A stretch of 64,000 nt of DNA, from NCBI GenBank assembly GCA_009782565.1, contig WRIU01000011.1, positions 17,280-81,279 of the forward strand, in the 5' to 3' direction. The first letter of the stretch is position 1. Each line of letters begins with the position of its first letter. A model generated the notes under the pieces. It was not told where the DNA came from, searched no databases, and saw nothing but the letters and a program-made list of their open reading frames with translations. The position numbers and the translations under genes are program-made. The DNA is from Betaproteobacteria bacterium. Lineage in GTDB: Bacteria > Pseudomonadota > Gammaproteobacteria > Burkholderiales > Rhodocyclaceae. Shown piece after piece: positions 26,091-34,839 of this stretch.

Positions 26091-27137
26091 ATGCGCGATC
26101 CGCAGAGAGCGATGCCTTGTCTCGACAATTTGCAGCGCCCTCTGCGCGATCTGCGGATTTCCGTGACGGATCGCTGCAACCTGCGCTGTACGTACTGTAT
26201 GCCAGGCGAGGTTTTCGGGCGGGATTTCGTCTTCCTGCGCCATGCCGAACTTCTGAGTTTTGAAGAAATCGTCCGTGTTGCCAAGCAAAGTATCGGGCTG
26301 GGCGTACGCAAGATACGCCTCTCCGGCGGCGAGCCGTTGCTGCGGCACGGCATCGAGCGGCTGGTCGAGATGCTGGCCGGACTGCATGGCGACGATGGCA
26401 AGCCCATCGAACTCGCCATGACGAGCAACGGTACACTGCTGGCGAAAAAGGCTCGCACCCTGAAAGATGCGGGCCTGAAGCGGCTGAACATCAGCCTCGA
26501 CGCACTGGATGAAAACATCTTCCGCCGCATGAGCGGCAGCAACGTCTCGCCCGAAATCGTGCTCGAAGGCATTGCTGCCGCGCAGTCTGCGGGGCTGACG
26601 CCGGTCAAGGTCAACGCGGTCGTCAAACGGGGCATCAACGAGGGCGAAATCCTGCCGCTAATCCGCCATTTTCGCCATACTGGCGTCATCATGCGTTTCA
26701 TTGAGTACATGGATGTCGGCAACACCAACGGCTGGCGGCTCGACGACGTGGTAACGGCCAGGGAAATTCTGGCTCGGATCAACCAGGAGCACCCACTGGC
26801 CCCCATCGACCTTCACGCCCAAAATGAGGTGGCGCAACGATGGGCATTTCAGGACGGGGGAGGTGAAATCGGCGTCATCACCTCGGTCACGCAGACGTTC
26901 TGCCATACATGCAGCCGTCTGCGGCTTTCCACGGACGGCAAGCTCTACACCTGCCTCTTTGCCACTGAAGGCGTTGACCTGCGCGCTTTCCTGCGCGCCC
27001 AATCCGGCGACGATGCGGCATTACGGCAACGCATCGCCGCCACTTGGCACTGCCGCACCGACCGCTATTCCCAACTGCGTCACGAAATGACCGAGGCGCT
27101 TCCCGGAAGAATAGAAATGTCGTATATCGGAGGCTGA
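26091..27137 (+). CDS. moaA: GTP 3',8-cyclase MoaA
   Basis: MoaA is the radical-SAM enzyme that starts molybdenum-cofactor synthesis from GTP. The 348-residue protein has the N-terminal cluster motif DRCNLRCTYCMPGE and the C-terminal cluster CHTCSRLRLSTDGKLYTC. It ends in the essential Gly-Gly (SYIGG). AGGTGA precedes ATG 26091; a GTG three bases upstream is possible. It follows napC closely, so cofactor synthesis is probably induced together with nap. Confidence 0.95.
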   Translation: MRDPQRAMPCLDNLQRPLRDLRISVTDRCNLRCTYCMPGEVFGRDFVFLRHAELLSFEEIVRVAKQSIGLGVRKIRLSGGEPLLRHGIERLVEMLAGLHGDDGKPIELAMTSNGTLLAKKARTLKDAGLKRLNISLDALDENIFRRMSGSNVSPEIVLEGIAAAQSAGLTPVKVNAVVKRGINEGEILPLIRHFRHTGVIMRFIEYMDVGNTNGWRLDDVVTAREILARINQEHPLAPIDLHAQNEVAQRWAFQDGGGEIGVITSVTQTFCHTCSRLRLSTDGKLYTCLFATEGVDLRAFLRAQSGDDAALRQRIAATWHCRTDRYSQLRHEMTEALPGRIEMSYIGG

Positions 27138-27221
27138 ACCTAAGGAAGCACTGATTTATTTCCGTGCCTCCCTCTCCCATCCCTTCATAGCATCCTCCCC
27201 CACTTCCGGAAAGGAGCCTCC

Positions 27222-27749
27222 TTGGACGAACCCGGTAACTTAAGCCATTTTTCCGCCACGGGCCGCGCCCGTATGGTCGATGTCTCCGCCAAGCCGGATG
27301 GCAAACGCTCCGCGACCGCAAGCGGCATCCTGCGGATGCGCCCGGCAACCCTGGAACGCATCCGCGCCGGTACACTCGCCAAGGGTAATGTGCTCGCCGT
27401 TGCAGATGTCGCGGCAGTCATGGCCGCCAAGCACACCCCCGACCTGATCCCGATGTGCCACCCTCTGCCGCTGTCCGGCGTTGAAGTTGAATTTTGTGAA
27501 ATTCTCGTAGCAGACGCCAAAGGCTGCATCGGCATTCAAACCAGGGTCACAGCCCATTGCACCGGCCCGACCGGAGTCGAAATGGAAGCCCTCACCGCCG
27601 CCGCAGGGGCATTGTTGACCATCTACGACATGTGTAAGGCCATCGACCGGGGCATGCACATCGAAAACATCCAACTGGAAGAAAAAAGCGGGGGCAAGAG
27701 CGGCACATGGCGGCGCAACGCGCCCACCGGGGAAACATCGCATGATTAA
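27222..27749 (+). CDS. moaC: Cyclic pyranopterin monophosphate synthase MoaC
   Basis: MoaC converts the MoaA product to cyclic pyranopterin monophosphate. The 175-residue protein carries the conserved ARMVDVSAKPDGKRSATASG, the active-site block PMCHPLPLSGVEV and GVEMEALTAAAGALLTIYDMCKA. TTG 27222 is taken as the start because AAGGAG lies at 27211-27216 and the N-terminus matches the family. It overlaps moaD by eight bases. The 84-base gap from moaA holds a CCCTCTCCC word of the dispersed repeat family. Confidence 0.94.
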   Translation: MDEPGNLSHFSATGRARMVDVSAKPDGKRSATASGILRMRPATLERIRAGTLAKGNVLAVADVAAVMAAKHTPDLIPMCHPLPLSGVEVEFCEILVADAKGCIGIQTRVTAHCTGPTGVEMEALTAAAGALLTIYDMCKAIDRGMHIENIQLEEKSGGKSGTWRRNAPTGETSHD

Positions 27750-27984
27750 CGTGCTCTTTTTCGGCCCGGTCGCTGAACGTGCCGGAGTACGCCAGATCAG
27801 CCTGAATTTCCGGGAAGGCTTGCGCTGGCAGGATGTGCGTGACACCCTGCGGGTACGCCATCCCGAAGCCTTCGAGATTGTCTCCATCGTGGCAGTCAAT
27901 GGCCAAAGAGTCGGCGAACAAGACGCATCTTTGCTCGCCGACGGTGCCGAAGTCGTTTTCATGTCAGCCTTTTCCGGAGGATGA
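27742..27984 (+). CDS. moaD: Molybdopterin synthase sulfur carrier MoaD
   Basis: MoaD is the small ubiquitin-like subunit of molybdopterin synthase. Its C-terminal glycine is adenylated by MoeB and carries the sulfur. The 80-residue protein begins MINVLFFGPVAERAG and ends FSGG, the required Gly-Gly. Its ends overlap moaC and moaE, indicating coupled translation. Confidence 0.94.
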   Translation: MINVLFFGPVAERAGVRQISLNFREGLRWQDVRDTLRVRHPEAFEIVSIVAVNGQRVGEQDASLLADGAEVVFMSAFSGG

Positions 27985-28418
27985 AACCCTTGATGATCGA
28001 CGCCGTCCGCCTGCAAACGGAAGATTTTTCCCTCGATGCGGAGGTCGCCACCCTGCGCGCGGGCTCGAAACGCATCGGCGGCATCAGCACTTTCCTTGGC
28101 TGCGCGCGCGATTTTTCCGGAGAACGTGAAGTCCACGAAATCGCGTTCGACGCCTATCACGGCATGGCGCTTGCTGAACTGACGCGCATACGCGATGAGG
28201 CCATTGCGCGGTTCAGCCTCATCGACGCGCGCATCGTCCACCGCCTTGGCACTGTGCGCGCAGGGGAAAACATCGTCCTCATCGTCGTGGGTGCGGAACA
28301 CCGCGCTCCCGCGTTCGACGCCTGCCGCTGGTTGATCGACGAACTCAAGGCGCGCGCCCCAATATGGAAAAAAGAAGTCTCTCCCCAGGGCGAATCCTGG
28401 GTCACACCCCATCCTTAG
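27981..28418 (+). CDS. moaE: Molybdopterin synthase catalytic subunit MoaE
   Basis: MoaE with MoaD makes the dithiolene of molybdopterin. The 145-residue protein has GGISTFLGCARDFS near residue 32, the conserved YHGMALAELTRI and the HRLGTVRAGENIVLIVV block. Near the C-terminus it has APIWKKEV with the active-site lysines. ATG 27981 overlaps the moaD stop; ATG 27990 is an alternative. Confidence 0.95.
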   Translation: MKPLMIDAVRLQTEDFSLDAEVATLRAGSKRIGGISTFLGCARDFSGEREVHEIAFDAYHGMALAELTRIRDEAIARFSLIDARIVHRLGTVRAGENIVLIVVGAEHRAPAFDACRWLIDELKARAPIWKKEVSPQGESWVTPHP

Positions 28419-28432
28419 AACCTCAAAAAAAC

Positions 28433-28933
28433 ATGTCTCCTCCCGTTTTCATCTTCGTCGGACACTCCAATTCCGGCAAAACTACCCTCATCGAACGGCT
28501 CATCCCGGAACTGGCTCGCCGGGGAATACGCGTCGCCACCATCAAACACGCCCATCACAAAGTCCAACTCGATACCGAAGGCAAGGACAGTTGGCGCTAC
28601 AAGAACGCAGGCGCCGCCCTCAGCATGCTCGTCACCACAAACGCGCTGCAACTGGTGGCGGATGCCGACGAAAAGCGCGAACCGGTACAACTGGCCATGC
28701 GCTTTCTGGGTGAAGCCGATATTGTGCTGGCCGAAGGTTTTTCGCACGCGCCCGGCCCGAAGATCGAAGTCCTGCGCCGTGGGCTCGGCAAACCGCCACG
28801 TTGTGAAATCGGCGACGGCCTGATCGCCATCGCAACCGATTGCCCTGAGGTTTACCCGGAACTTCCGCATTTCACGCTCGACGACCACGAAGCGCTGGCT
28901 AATTTCCTTTTGCAATACACCGTCCGGGCATGA
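28433..28933 (+). CDS. mobB: Molybdopterin-guanine dinucleotide biosynthesis adaptor MobB
   Basis: MobB is a GTP-binding protein that assists MobA in attaching GMP to molybdopterin. The 166-residue protein begins MSPPVFIFVGHSNSGKTTL, a P-loop, followed by TIKHAHHKVQLDTEGKDSWR. A DIVLAEGFSHAPGPKIEV block is typical. ATG 28433 gives a normal N-terminus. Its stop overlaps mobA by four bases. Confidence 0.93.
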   Translation: MSPPVFIFVGHSNSGKTTLIERLIPELARRGIRVATIKHAHHKVQLDTEGKDSWRYKNAGAALSMLVTTNALQLVADADEKREPVQLAMRFLGEADIVLAEGFSHAPGPKIEVLRRGLGKPPRCEIGDGLIAIATDCPEVYPELPHFTLDDHEALANFLLQYTVRA

Positions 28934-29520
28934 TTTCGGACTGTACGGCGCTGATTTTCGCGGGAGGCGATTCTCGCCGGATGGGGCGCGAAAAACTTTC
29001 CCTGCAACTCGGCGGGCAAAGCCTGCTCCAACGCATGCTCGACTTGACGCAGGCGCTTTTCCCTACGGTACTGGTCAGCGTCCAGCATCCCCGCGACGAC
29101 ATCGATGCGCCGCAGGTCTGCGACGAAATCCCCGGAGCCGGACCGCTCGCCGGACTGTGCGCGGGGCTGCAACACGCCACGACCCCTTGGGTTTTCGCCG
29201 TGGCCGCAGACATGCCCTACCTGTTGCCGGAAGTCATCGAGCGGCTGGCCGCCAACCGCGCCGGATACCAGGCCGTCGTACCTGTCATTGATGGGCAAGC
29301 CTACCCTCTCACGGCGTTCTACGCCGCCTCGGCCCTACCTACGTTGCGCGACATACTGGCCCGCCCCGGAAAACCCGGCCTGTTCGCGGCGCTCCCATTC
29401 CTGACCACCTGCCGTATCGACGAGCGCCATCTGACCGATATTGACAAGGATTTTCGTAGCTTCATCGACGTTGATACCCCGGAAGACGCCGCAAAAGCAC
29501 TACGGCACTTTGGAAACTGA
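28930..29520 (+). CDS. mobA: Molybdenum cofactor guanylyltransferase MobA
   Basis: MobA transfers GMP to molybdopterin to make the bis-MGD form needed by NapA. The 196-residue protein has the nucleotidyltransferase start LIFAGGDSRRMGREKLSL, GAGPLAGLCAGLQ and the metal-binding VAADMPYL. It ends with FIDVDTPEDAAK. The presence of mobA and mobB matches the bis-MGD requirement of the adjacent NapA. Confidence 0.94.
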   Translation: MISDCTALIFAGGDSRRMGREKLSLQLGGQSLLQRMLDLTQALFPTVLVSVQHPRDDIDAPQVCDEIPGAGPLAGLCAGLQHATTPWVFAVAADMPYLLPEVIERLAANRAGYQAVVPVIDGQAYPLTAFYAASALPTLRDILARPGKPGLFAALPFLTTCRIDERHLTDIDKDFRSFIDVDTPEDAAKALRHFGN

Positions 29521-29527
29521 AAGCACC

Positions 29528-30808
29528 ATGAACCCACCCATCGAAACCCCGCAAGAACCCACCATAGCCATCGGCCTGTCCGTCCCGGAAGCGCAAGCCT
29601 GCATCCTCGACAGGATCATTCCCCTGGAAGCGGAGGAAATCGAACTCGCGCAGGCGCTTGGCCGGGCGCTTGCCGAAGAAGTCTACGCCAACCGCGACCT
29701 GCCGCCCTACGACGTTTCCGCGATGGACGGCTACGCCGTGCGCGCCGCCGACCTCACTGAACTCCCTCGGACACTGCAAGTCATCGAAGACATCAAGGCG
29801 GGCGACATGCCCCGTTTGTCCCTTCAACCCGGCCAGTGCTCCAGGACCATGACCGGCGCGCCGCTGCCTTCCGGCGCGGATACCATCGTCCGTGTGGAAG
29901 ACACTCGCCCACTGGAAAACGGCAAAGCCGAATTTCTCGTCCCCACCAAACCGGCGACAGATATTCGCCTGCGCGGCGAGAGCATGCGCCAGGGCGACGT
30001 CGTCCTCCAAGCCGGAGAAGAAATCACCCCCGCCACGGTCGGCGTACTGGCTACGGTCAAGCGAGCCAAAGTAAAAGTGGTTCGCAAACCGCGCGTCGCC
30101 ATCCTGTCGAACGGCGACGAACTCGAAGCCCTGAATGAGCCGTTCGACCCTCGCAAAATCCCAGACTCCAACAGCCATGTCCTCATGGCGCAGGTGCAAG
30201 CCCTGAGCATCGAACCCGCGCTTCTCGGCATCGCCCACGATAATCCGGACGAACTGACCCGTTTCATCGAACGCGGGCTTGAATACGACGTATTGCTCAT
30301 CTCCGGCGGAACCTCCGTCGGCGACTACGATTATGTGCGCCCCACGCTCGCGGCCCTAGGCGTCACCATGCGCTTCTGGCGCGTCGAAATGCGCCCCGGC
30401 CACCCTGTAGCGTTCGGCACTTCGGAACACACCCTCGTGTTCTGCCTGCCCGGCAACCCCGTCTCCAGCATGGTCTGCTTCGAGCAATTCGTCCTGCCCG
30501 CGCTACGCCGCCTCATGGGGCATCGCCGCCTGTTCCGCCGCACGATCCCCGTCCGTCTGGCTCAGGCAGTCAAGTCCAGGCAGGGGCGCGCCGAATTCGT
30601 TCGCGCAACGCTCTCCCGCGACACATCGGGAGCCTACGTAGCAACGCCCGTTGCGTCACAGAGCAGCGGCGACATCCTCGCCATGGCACGCGCCGACGCC
30701 CTGCTAGTAGCTCCAAGCGGGCGCAACGGCCTTGTCACAGACGAAATCGCGCAAGTGCAGCTTCTGGAAACCGCCTCCTGGCAACACTTGCCGGATACGG
30801 AAAAATAA
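29528..30808 (+). CDS. moeA: Molybdopterin molybdenumtransferase MoeA
   Basis: MoeA inserts molybdate into adenylated molybdopterin. The 426-residue protein has the early PPYDVSAMDGYAVRAADL block, RTMTGAPLPSGADTIVRVED, and the MoCF-domain segment LISGGTSVGDYDYVRPTL. FCLPGNPVSSMVCFEQFVLPALRR is also diagnostic. It starts 8 bases after mobA and is the last gene of the nap-moa-mob run. Its partner mog lies at 35646, past nrfHA. Confidence 0.95.
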   Translation: MNPPIETPQEPTIAIGLSVPEAQACILDRIIPLEAEEIELAQALGRALAEEVYANRDLPPYDVSAMDGYAVRAADLTELPRTLQVIEDIKAGDMPRLSLQPGQCSRTMTGAPLPSGADTIVRVEDTRPLENGKAEFLVPTKPATDIRLRGESMRQGDVVLQAGEEITPATVGVLATVKRAKVKVVRKPRVAILSNGDELEALNEPFDPRKIPDSNSHVLMAQVQALSIEPALLGIAHDNPDELTRFIERGLEYDVLLISGGTSVGDYDYVRPTLAALGVTMRFWRVEMRPGHPVAFGTSEHTLVFCLPGNPVSSMVCFEQFVLPALRRLMGHRRLFRRTIPVRLAQAVKSRQGRAEFVRATLSRDTSGAYVATPVASQSSGDILAMARADALLVAPSGRNGLVTDEIAQVQLLETASWQHLPDTEK

Positions 30809-30907
30809 TGTAGCGAAAATTTAGCATGACCCTTTGCAACTTCATAAACAAAAGAGTATGGTCGGAAAAAGTTCTGGTTCTTCCTGACAGGGAAGGGAGC
30901 CTAAGAC

Positions 30908-30922
30908 AACGGAGCGTCCGTT
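30908..30922 (+). terminator. Possible weak terminator between moeA and nrfH
   Basis: A 6-bp stem AACGGA-GCG-TCCGTT is followed by TTGTT. It lies 100 bases after the moeA stop and could end the nap-moa-mob transcript. The rest of 30809-30999 presumably holds the nrf promoter, but no consensus FNR site was found there. Confidence 0.35.
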
Positions 30923-30999
30923 TTGTTCCCGCAATTCGGTGCTTTCTCTTGAGCTTCCGGCAAAACTTGATGGCGAACCAGTTGTGAAAGGAGGGTCAC

Positions 31000-31608
31000 A
31001 TGTCCGAGCAGTCGTCTTGTGGTTTTTTTAAAGGCATTCTCAATGCCATACCGAACAAGCTCATCATCCCGCTGTTTCTGCTTGGCGGAATTGCGGCAGG
31101 GCTTGCTCTCTACAGCATGTACGCATCGCGCGTATTCTCGTACCTCAGCGATGATCCCGCCGCCTGCGTCAACTGTCACATCATGTCCGCAGCCTACAAG
31201 TCGTGGGAAAGGAGTTCGCACTCGAAGTGGACAAATTGCAAGGACTGCCACGTCCCGCAACACAACAAGCTGGCTGGACTACTGTTTGAAGCGAAGGATG
31301 GGCTACACCACGCTGCCGTGCTCCTCACAGGAAGAGAGCCGTCCGCTCCGCGCCCGCTCGCAGCGGCGGCGAAGGTCATCCAAAGCAACTGCGTCCGCTG
31401 CCATACCCAGCTCACCTCAGAATTCGTGAGAGTAGGCAAGGCGACAATCTCCGACTTCAGACATAACGAGGAGAAGGCTTGCTGGGACTGCCACAGGCAT
31501 GTTCCGCATACCAAGAACAGCGGATTAGCTTCAGCGCCGAACGCCTCTAACGTGCCCGTACCGCCCGCTTCGCCCGTGCCGGACTGGCTCAAGAACATAC
31601 TTAAGTAG
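31000..31608 (+). CDS. nrfH: Tetrahaem quinol dehydrogenase NrfH
   Basis: NrfH anchors NrfA in the membrane and passes it electrons from menaquinol. The 202-residue protein has an N-terminal membrane helix (LIIPLFLLGGIAAGLALYSM) and four CXXCH motifs: CVNCH, CKDCH, CVRCH and CWDCH. It ends in a proline-rich tail. A strong AAGGAGGGT site precedes ATG 31000. It is followed 50 bases later by nrfA, the standard nrfHA arrangement of non-enteric bacteria. Confidence 0.95.
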   Translation: MSEQSSCGFFKGILNAIPNKLIIPLFLLGGIAAGLALYSMYASRVFSYLSDDPAACVNCHIMSAAYKSWERSSHSKWTNCKDCHVPQHNKLAGLLFEAKDGLHHAAVLLTGREPSAPRPLAAAAKVIQSNCVRCHTQLTSEFVRVGKATISDFRHNEEKACWDCHRHVPHTKNSGLASAPNASNVPVPPASPVPDWLKNILK

Positions 31609-31658
31609 CAAACGTGGTAACACGCTAAGACTCTTCGACTCAAAGGGAGTATGACATC

Positions 31659-33425
31659 ATGAGTGAAACCAAACGCAGCCCCTTCGTCGGCTGGCTTATT
31701 TTTCTCGTCGCCTTGGTAGTTGTTTTCGTGCTCGGGTTGCTCGCAGCCGGCATCACGGAAAAGCGCGCGGAAGTCGCTTCTGTCTTTAATAACCAAAGGA
31801 CAGAGATTCCCAGCACCAAGCCCACTTTCGTTGCTTCCAAGATGCCTTCTAAAGAGCATGAGAAGATGAAAGTGGAAATCGCCCCCTCCACGCCTGCCAT
31901 TGATGGGCGTAACGATGTGTGGGGGAAAGACAATTTCCCACGGGAATTCGACTCCTGGAAGAAAACCAGGGAAACCACTGGAAACAACGAGTTCAAGAGC
32001 AGGTATCTCGGCAACAACGAGGAAGACGTGCTGCAAGAACGGCCGAACATGGTCATACTTTGGGCCGGATACGCGTTCTCCCGTGATTACTCTGCTCCGC
32101 GCGGTCACTGGTATACGCTACACGACATGCGTAAATCGCTTCGTACGGGCGCGCCTGGTGTAGCGAAAGATAAAGAGGGCAACCTTCTTCCAGCCGGGAT
32201 TGGGCCAGGCAAACAAGATTTGCAGCCCGGAACCTGCTGGACCTGCAAGAGCCCGGACGTACCGCGCATGATGCAGGAAATCGGCCTCGAGAAATACTAC
32301 GGTTCTTCGTGGAGCGACCTTGGGAAGGAAATAGTCAATCCTTTGGGTTGCGCGGATTGTCATGATCCCAAGACGATGAACCTCTCTATCTCCCGTCCGG
32401 CGCTGGTCGAAGCTTACAAACGGGGCGGCAGGGACATCACCAAGGCCACGCCGAACGAAATGCGTTCCCTCGTCTGCGCCCAATGCCACGTCGAGTACTA
32501 TTTTGCCGAAGGCGGCAGCAGGTACCTGACGTTCCCGTGGGATCTGGGCAATTGGAAGAAGGAAGGCGACCCCTTCATCAGCGTCGAGGAAATGGAAAAG
32601 TACTATGATCAGCCTATTTTCGGCGAAAACCAAAAGCCTTACGCTGACTGGACGCACGCATTGAGCAAGGCACCGATGCTCAAGGCGCAACATCCGGACT
32701 GGGAACTTTGGGCCATGGGTACACACGGCAAGCGCGGTGTTTCATGCGCCGACTGCCACCTGCCTTACGTAGTTGAGGGCGGCGTCAAGTACACTGACCA
32801 CCAGATCATGAGCCCGCTCAAGAACGTCGCCAGAACTTGCCAGACCTGTCACCGTGACAGTGAAGAGAAGCTCAAAGGCTACGTCTATGACCATCAGGAC
32901 AAAATCCTTGAGATACGTGACCGCGTCGAGCTCGAACTCGCCAAGGCGCACATCATGACCAAGGTGCTGCTGGATAGCGGAAAAGTGACTGCTGACAGCG
33001 CGGAGATCAAGCCCGTGCATCAACTGCTCCGTGAGGCTGGCTGGCGTTGGGACTATGGTGTCGCCTCTCACGGTGGCCCCTTCCACGCGCCAGTAGAAAC
33101 GGCTCGCATCCTCTCGGCCGCCCTTGAAAGGAGCCTGCTCACGCAGATTGAAGTGCAAAAGCTGCTCACCAAGTACGAGGTCACGGTAACATTCCCCGAC
33201 CTCTCCACCAAGGCGAAAGCGCAAGCCTACGTCGGCCTCAACATGGAAAAACTCAGAGCAGAGAAGGCTGAGTTCATGAAGACGGTCGTTCCTCAGTGGA
33301 TCGAAGACGCCAAGGGCAGAGGCAAGGTGTCTGATCCCGACCTGCTGAACCAGTACAAGAACTATGAATACCGCCAGGTAGATGGCCCGCCTAGCCATCC
33401 AATACCGACTGTTCAGCCTCAATAA
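31659..33425 (+). CDS. nrfA: Ammonia-forming cytochrome c nitrite reductase NrfA
   Basis: NrfA reduces nitrite to ammonium with six electrons in the periplasm. The 588-residue protein has the diagnostic lysine-ligated active-site haem motif CWTCK (193-197). Four CXXCH haems follow: CADCH (231), CAQCH (273), CADCH (363) and CQTCH (394). The N-terminal hydrophobic helix (residues 10-32) lacks a clear cleavage site, so it may act as a membrane anchor. The protein is longer than enteric NrfA (about 480), with extra sequence before the haem domain and at the C-terminus. It is partnered by nrfH and followed by resB-ccsA. Confidence 0.96.
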   Translation: MSETKRSPFVGWLIFLVALVVVFVLGLLAAGITEKRAEVASVFNNQRTEIPSTKPTFVASKMPSKEHEKMKVEIAPSTPAIDGRNDVWGKDNFPREFDSWKKTRETTGNNEFKSRYLGNNEEDVLQERPNMVILWAGYAFSRDYSAPRGHWYTLHDMRKSLRTGAPGVAKDKEGNLLPAGIGPGKQDLQPGTCWTCKSPDVPRMMQEIGLEKYYGSSWSDLGKEIVNPLGCADCHDPKTMNLSISRPALVEAYKRGGRDITKATPNEMRSLVCAQCHVEYYFAEGGSRYLTFPWDLGNWKKEGDPFISVEEMEKYYDQPIFGENQKPYADWTHALSKAPMLKAQHPDWELWAMGTHGKRGVSCADCHLPYVVEGGVKYTDHQIMSPLKNVARTCQTCHRDSEEKLKGYVYDHQDKILEIRDRVELELAKAHIMTKVLLDSGKVTADSAEIKPVHQLLREAGWRWDYGVASHGGPFHAPVETARILSAALERSLLTQIEVQKLLTKYEVTVTFPDLSTKAKAQAYVGLNMEKLRAEKAEFMKTVVPQWIEDAKGRGKVSDPDLLNQYKNYEYRQVDGPPSHPIPTVQPQ

Positions 33426-33485
33426 GTGACAAACACCGCCGTACTTGACTGTGCGGCGGGTTGTCCTTCTTGATAAGTAGTCATG

Positions 33486-33514
33486 AATACCCGCCGAAAG
33501 GCGGGTATTCTTTT
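33486..33514 (+). terminator. Rho-independent terminator with GAAA tetraloop after nrfA
   Basis: A perfect 10-bp stem (AATACCCGCC / GGCGGGTATT) closed by a GAAA loop is followed by CTTTT. It ends 15 bases before the resB start, so it would separate, or attenuate, resB-ccsA expression from nrfHA. Confidence 0.85.
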
Positions 33515-33528
33515 CCATCGGCAAAAAC

Positions 33529-34839
33529 ATGACTTTCCCCCTCTCTCAGCCTTCGCATGGCCATTCCATGACAAGAAAACTTTGGCAATTCCCGTGGGGA
33601 TACCCGGAAGCCGCCCTATTCGTCGCGGGCATTGCCATGGTCGGTTTCTTACTACAACTGACCGTCGGCCATTTCAACTTCATTCTTCTGTACTTCCCGT
33701 CAAACCTCATCGCCCTCGCGGTTCTGATTGGGCTCATCACCCTCGGCACCTGCTTTCAAAACAACCCGTTTATGCGCTGGGTTGCGGGCATTCCGCTGGC
33801 CGTCACGCTCACCGTGGCGCTGCTCATCCTCGGCCTCTACATGGAACTGACCCCACAGCTTCCCCGGTTGCCGTCGCAAACGCTTGACCTCACCTCCCGG
33901 CTCGGATTCAGGATGGTCACGTCTTCGTGGCCCTTCGTGCTCCTGTACACCATGACGCTCATCGCCTTAGGGCTTACCACCTTCAAGCGTCTGCTGCGCT
34001 TTTCCCGGCGGGACATCACTTTTCTCTGTAACCACCTGGGGCTATGGATATTTCTCGTCTCGGCCGGATTCGGCGCAGCGGACATGGTGCGTGTCGTCAT
34101 GCATGTGGAACTCAAAAGAACCCAATGGCGCGTTTTCAACAAGGACAACAAAGCCCTGGAACTGCCTATCGCCTTCACTCTCAATAAATTCACGATAGAA
34201 GAATACCCACCCAATCTGACGATCATTGACCGAAAGGATGACCCCGATCCTCTATCCGAAAGCAAGCCCTTACCCCAAAACAAACAGAAGTTTTTCCAGA
34301 TCGACCCTAAACGTCCCAAAGGGCGCATCGGCGACTGGGCTATCACGCTTGATGAATACCTGCATACCGCCGTGTTCGTCCAGGGTGAATATCGCTTTAA
34401 CCCAATGCCTCAATCCTTCCCTGCCGCAAAAATCACTGCACGAAACCTTCTCACCGGAAAAACCCAAACGGGTTGGGTCTCCACCGGTGGCAATGTTCGC
34501 GGGTTTTCCTCGGCACTATCCCTGGGCGACCATCACCTCCTCGTCATGACGCAGCCGGAACCCAAACGCTACGCCTCGGACATCACCGTCATCCCGAAAG
34601 ACGGCAAACCCTTCGACGTCATATTGGAAGTCAACAAACCCGTTTCCGTCGGCAACTGGATGGTCTACCAGTACGGCTACGAGACCGAACTTGGAAAACT
34701 GTCCTCCACGAGCGAACTGGAACTAGTTTACGACCCTTGGCTGCTACCCGCCAAAATCGGCATGGGACTCATGGCGGTTGGGGCACTCCTGCTGGCATGG
34801 AATGGTACGGGCGCGAGCAGACGGAGGAAGGACAAATGA
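33529..34839 (+). CDS. resB: Cytochrome c biogenesis protein ResB/CcsB
   Basis: ResB (Ccs1/CcsB) works with CcsA in System II cytochrome c maturation, holding apocytochrome for haem attachment. The 436-residue protein has hydrophobic segments at about 28-48, 55-75, 83-103, 130-150 and 165-185. A large periplasmic region follows, then a C-terminal helix (LPAKIGMGLMAVGALLLAW). The family pattern NHLGLWIFLVSAGFGAADM is visible. Position after nrfHA recalls Wolinella nrfI, a CcsBA fusion dedicated to the CXXCK haem. The start is either ATG 33529 or ATG 33568; neither has a good ribosome-binding site. Confidence 0.85.
   Translation: MTFPLSQPSHGHSMTRKLWQFPWGYPEAALFVAGIAMVGFLLQLTVGHFNFILLYFPSNLIALAVLIGLITLGTCFQNNPFMRWVAGIPLAVTLTVALLILGLYMELTPQLPRLPSQTLDLTSRLGFRMVTSSWPFVLLYTMTLIALGLTTFKRLLRFSRRDITFLCNHLGLWIFLVSAGFGAADMVRVVMHVELKRTQWRVFNKDNKALELPIAFTLNKFTIEEYPPNLTIIDRKDDPDPLSESKPLPQNKQKFFQIDPKRPKGRIGDWAITLDEYLHTAVFVQGEYRFNPMPQSFPAAKITARNLLTGKTQTGWVSTGGNVRGFSSALSLGDHHLLVMTQPEPKRYASDITVIPKDGKPFDVILEVNKPVSVGNWMVYQYGYETELGKLSSTSELELVYDPWLLPAKIGMGLMAVGALLLAWNGTGASRRRKDK

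Noticed and set aside
27240..28412. 390-codon minus-strand frame
   Set aside because: Antisense to moaC, moaD and moaE, all clearly recognised and overlapping as an operon.
30967..30980. FNR-like site TTGATGGCGAACCA before nrfH
   Set aside because: Only the left half matches the consensus, and it lies about 20 bases from the start codon, too close for an activating site.
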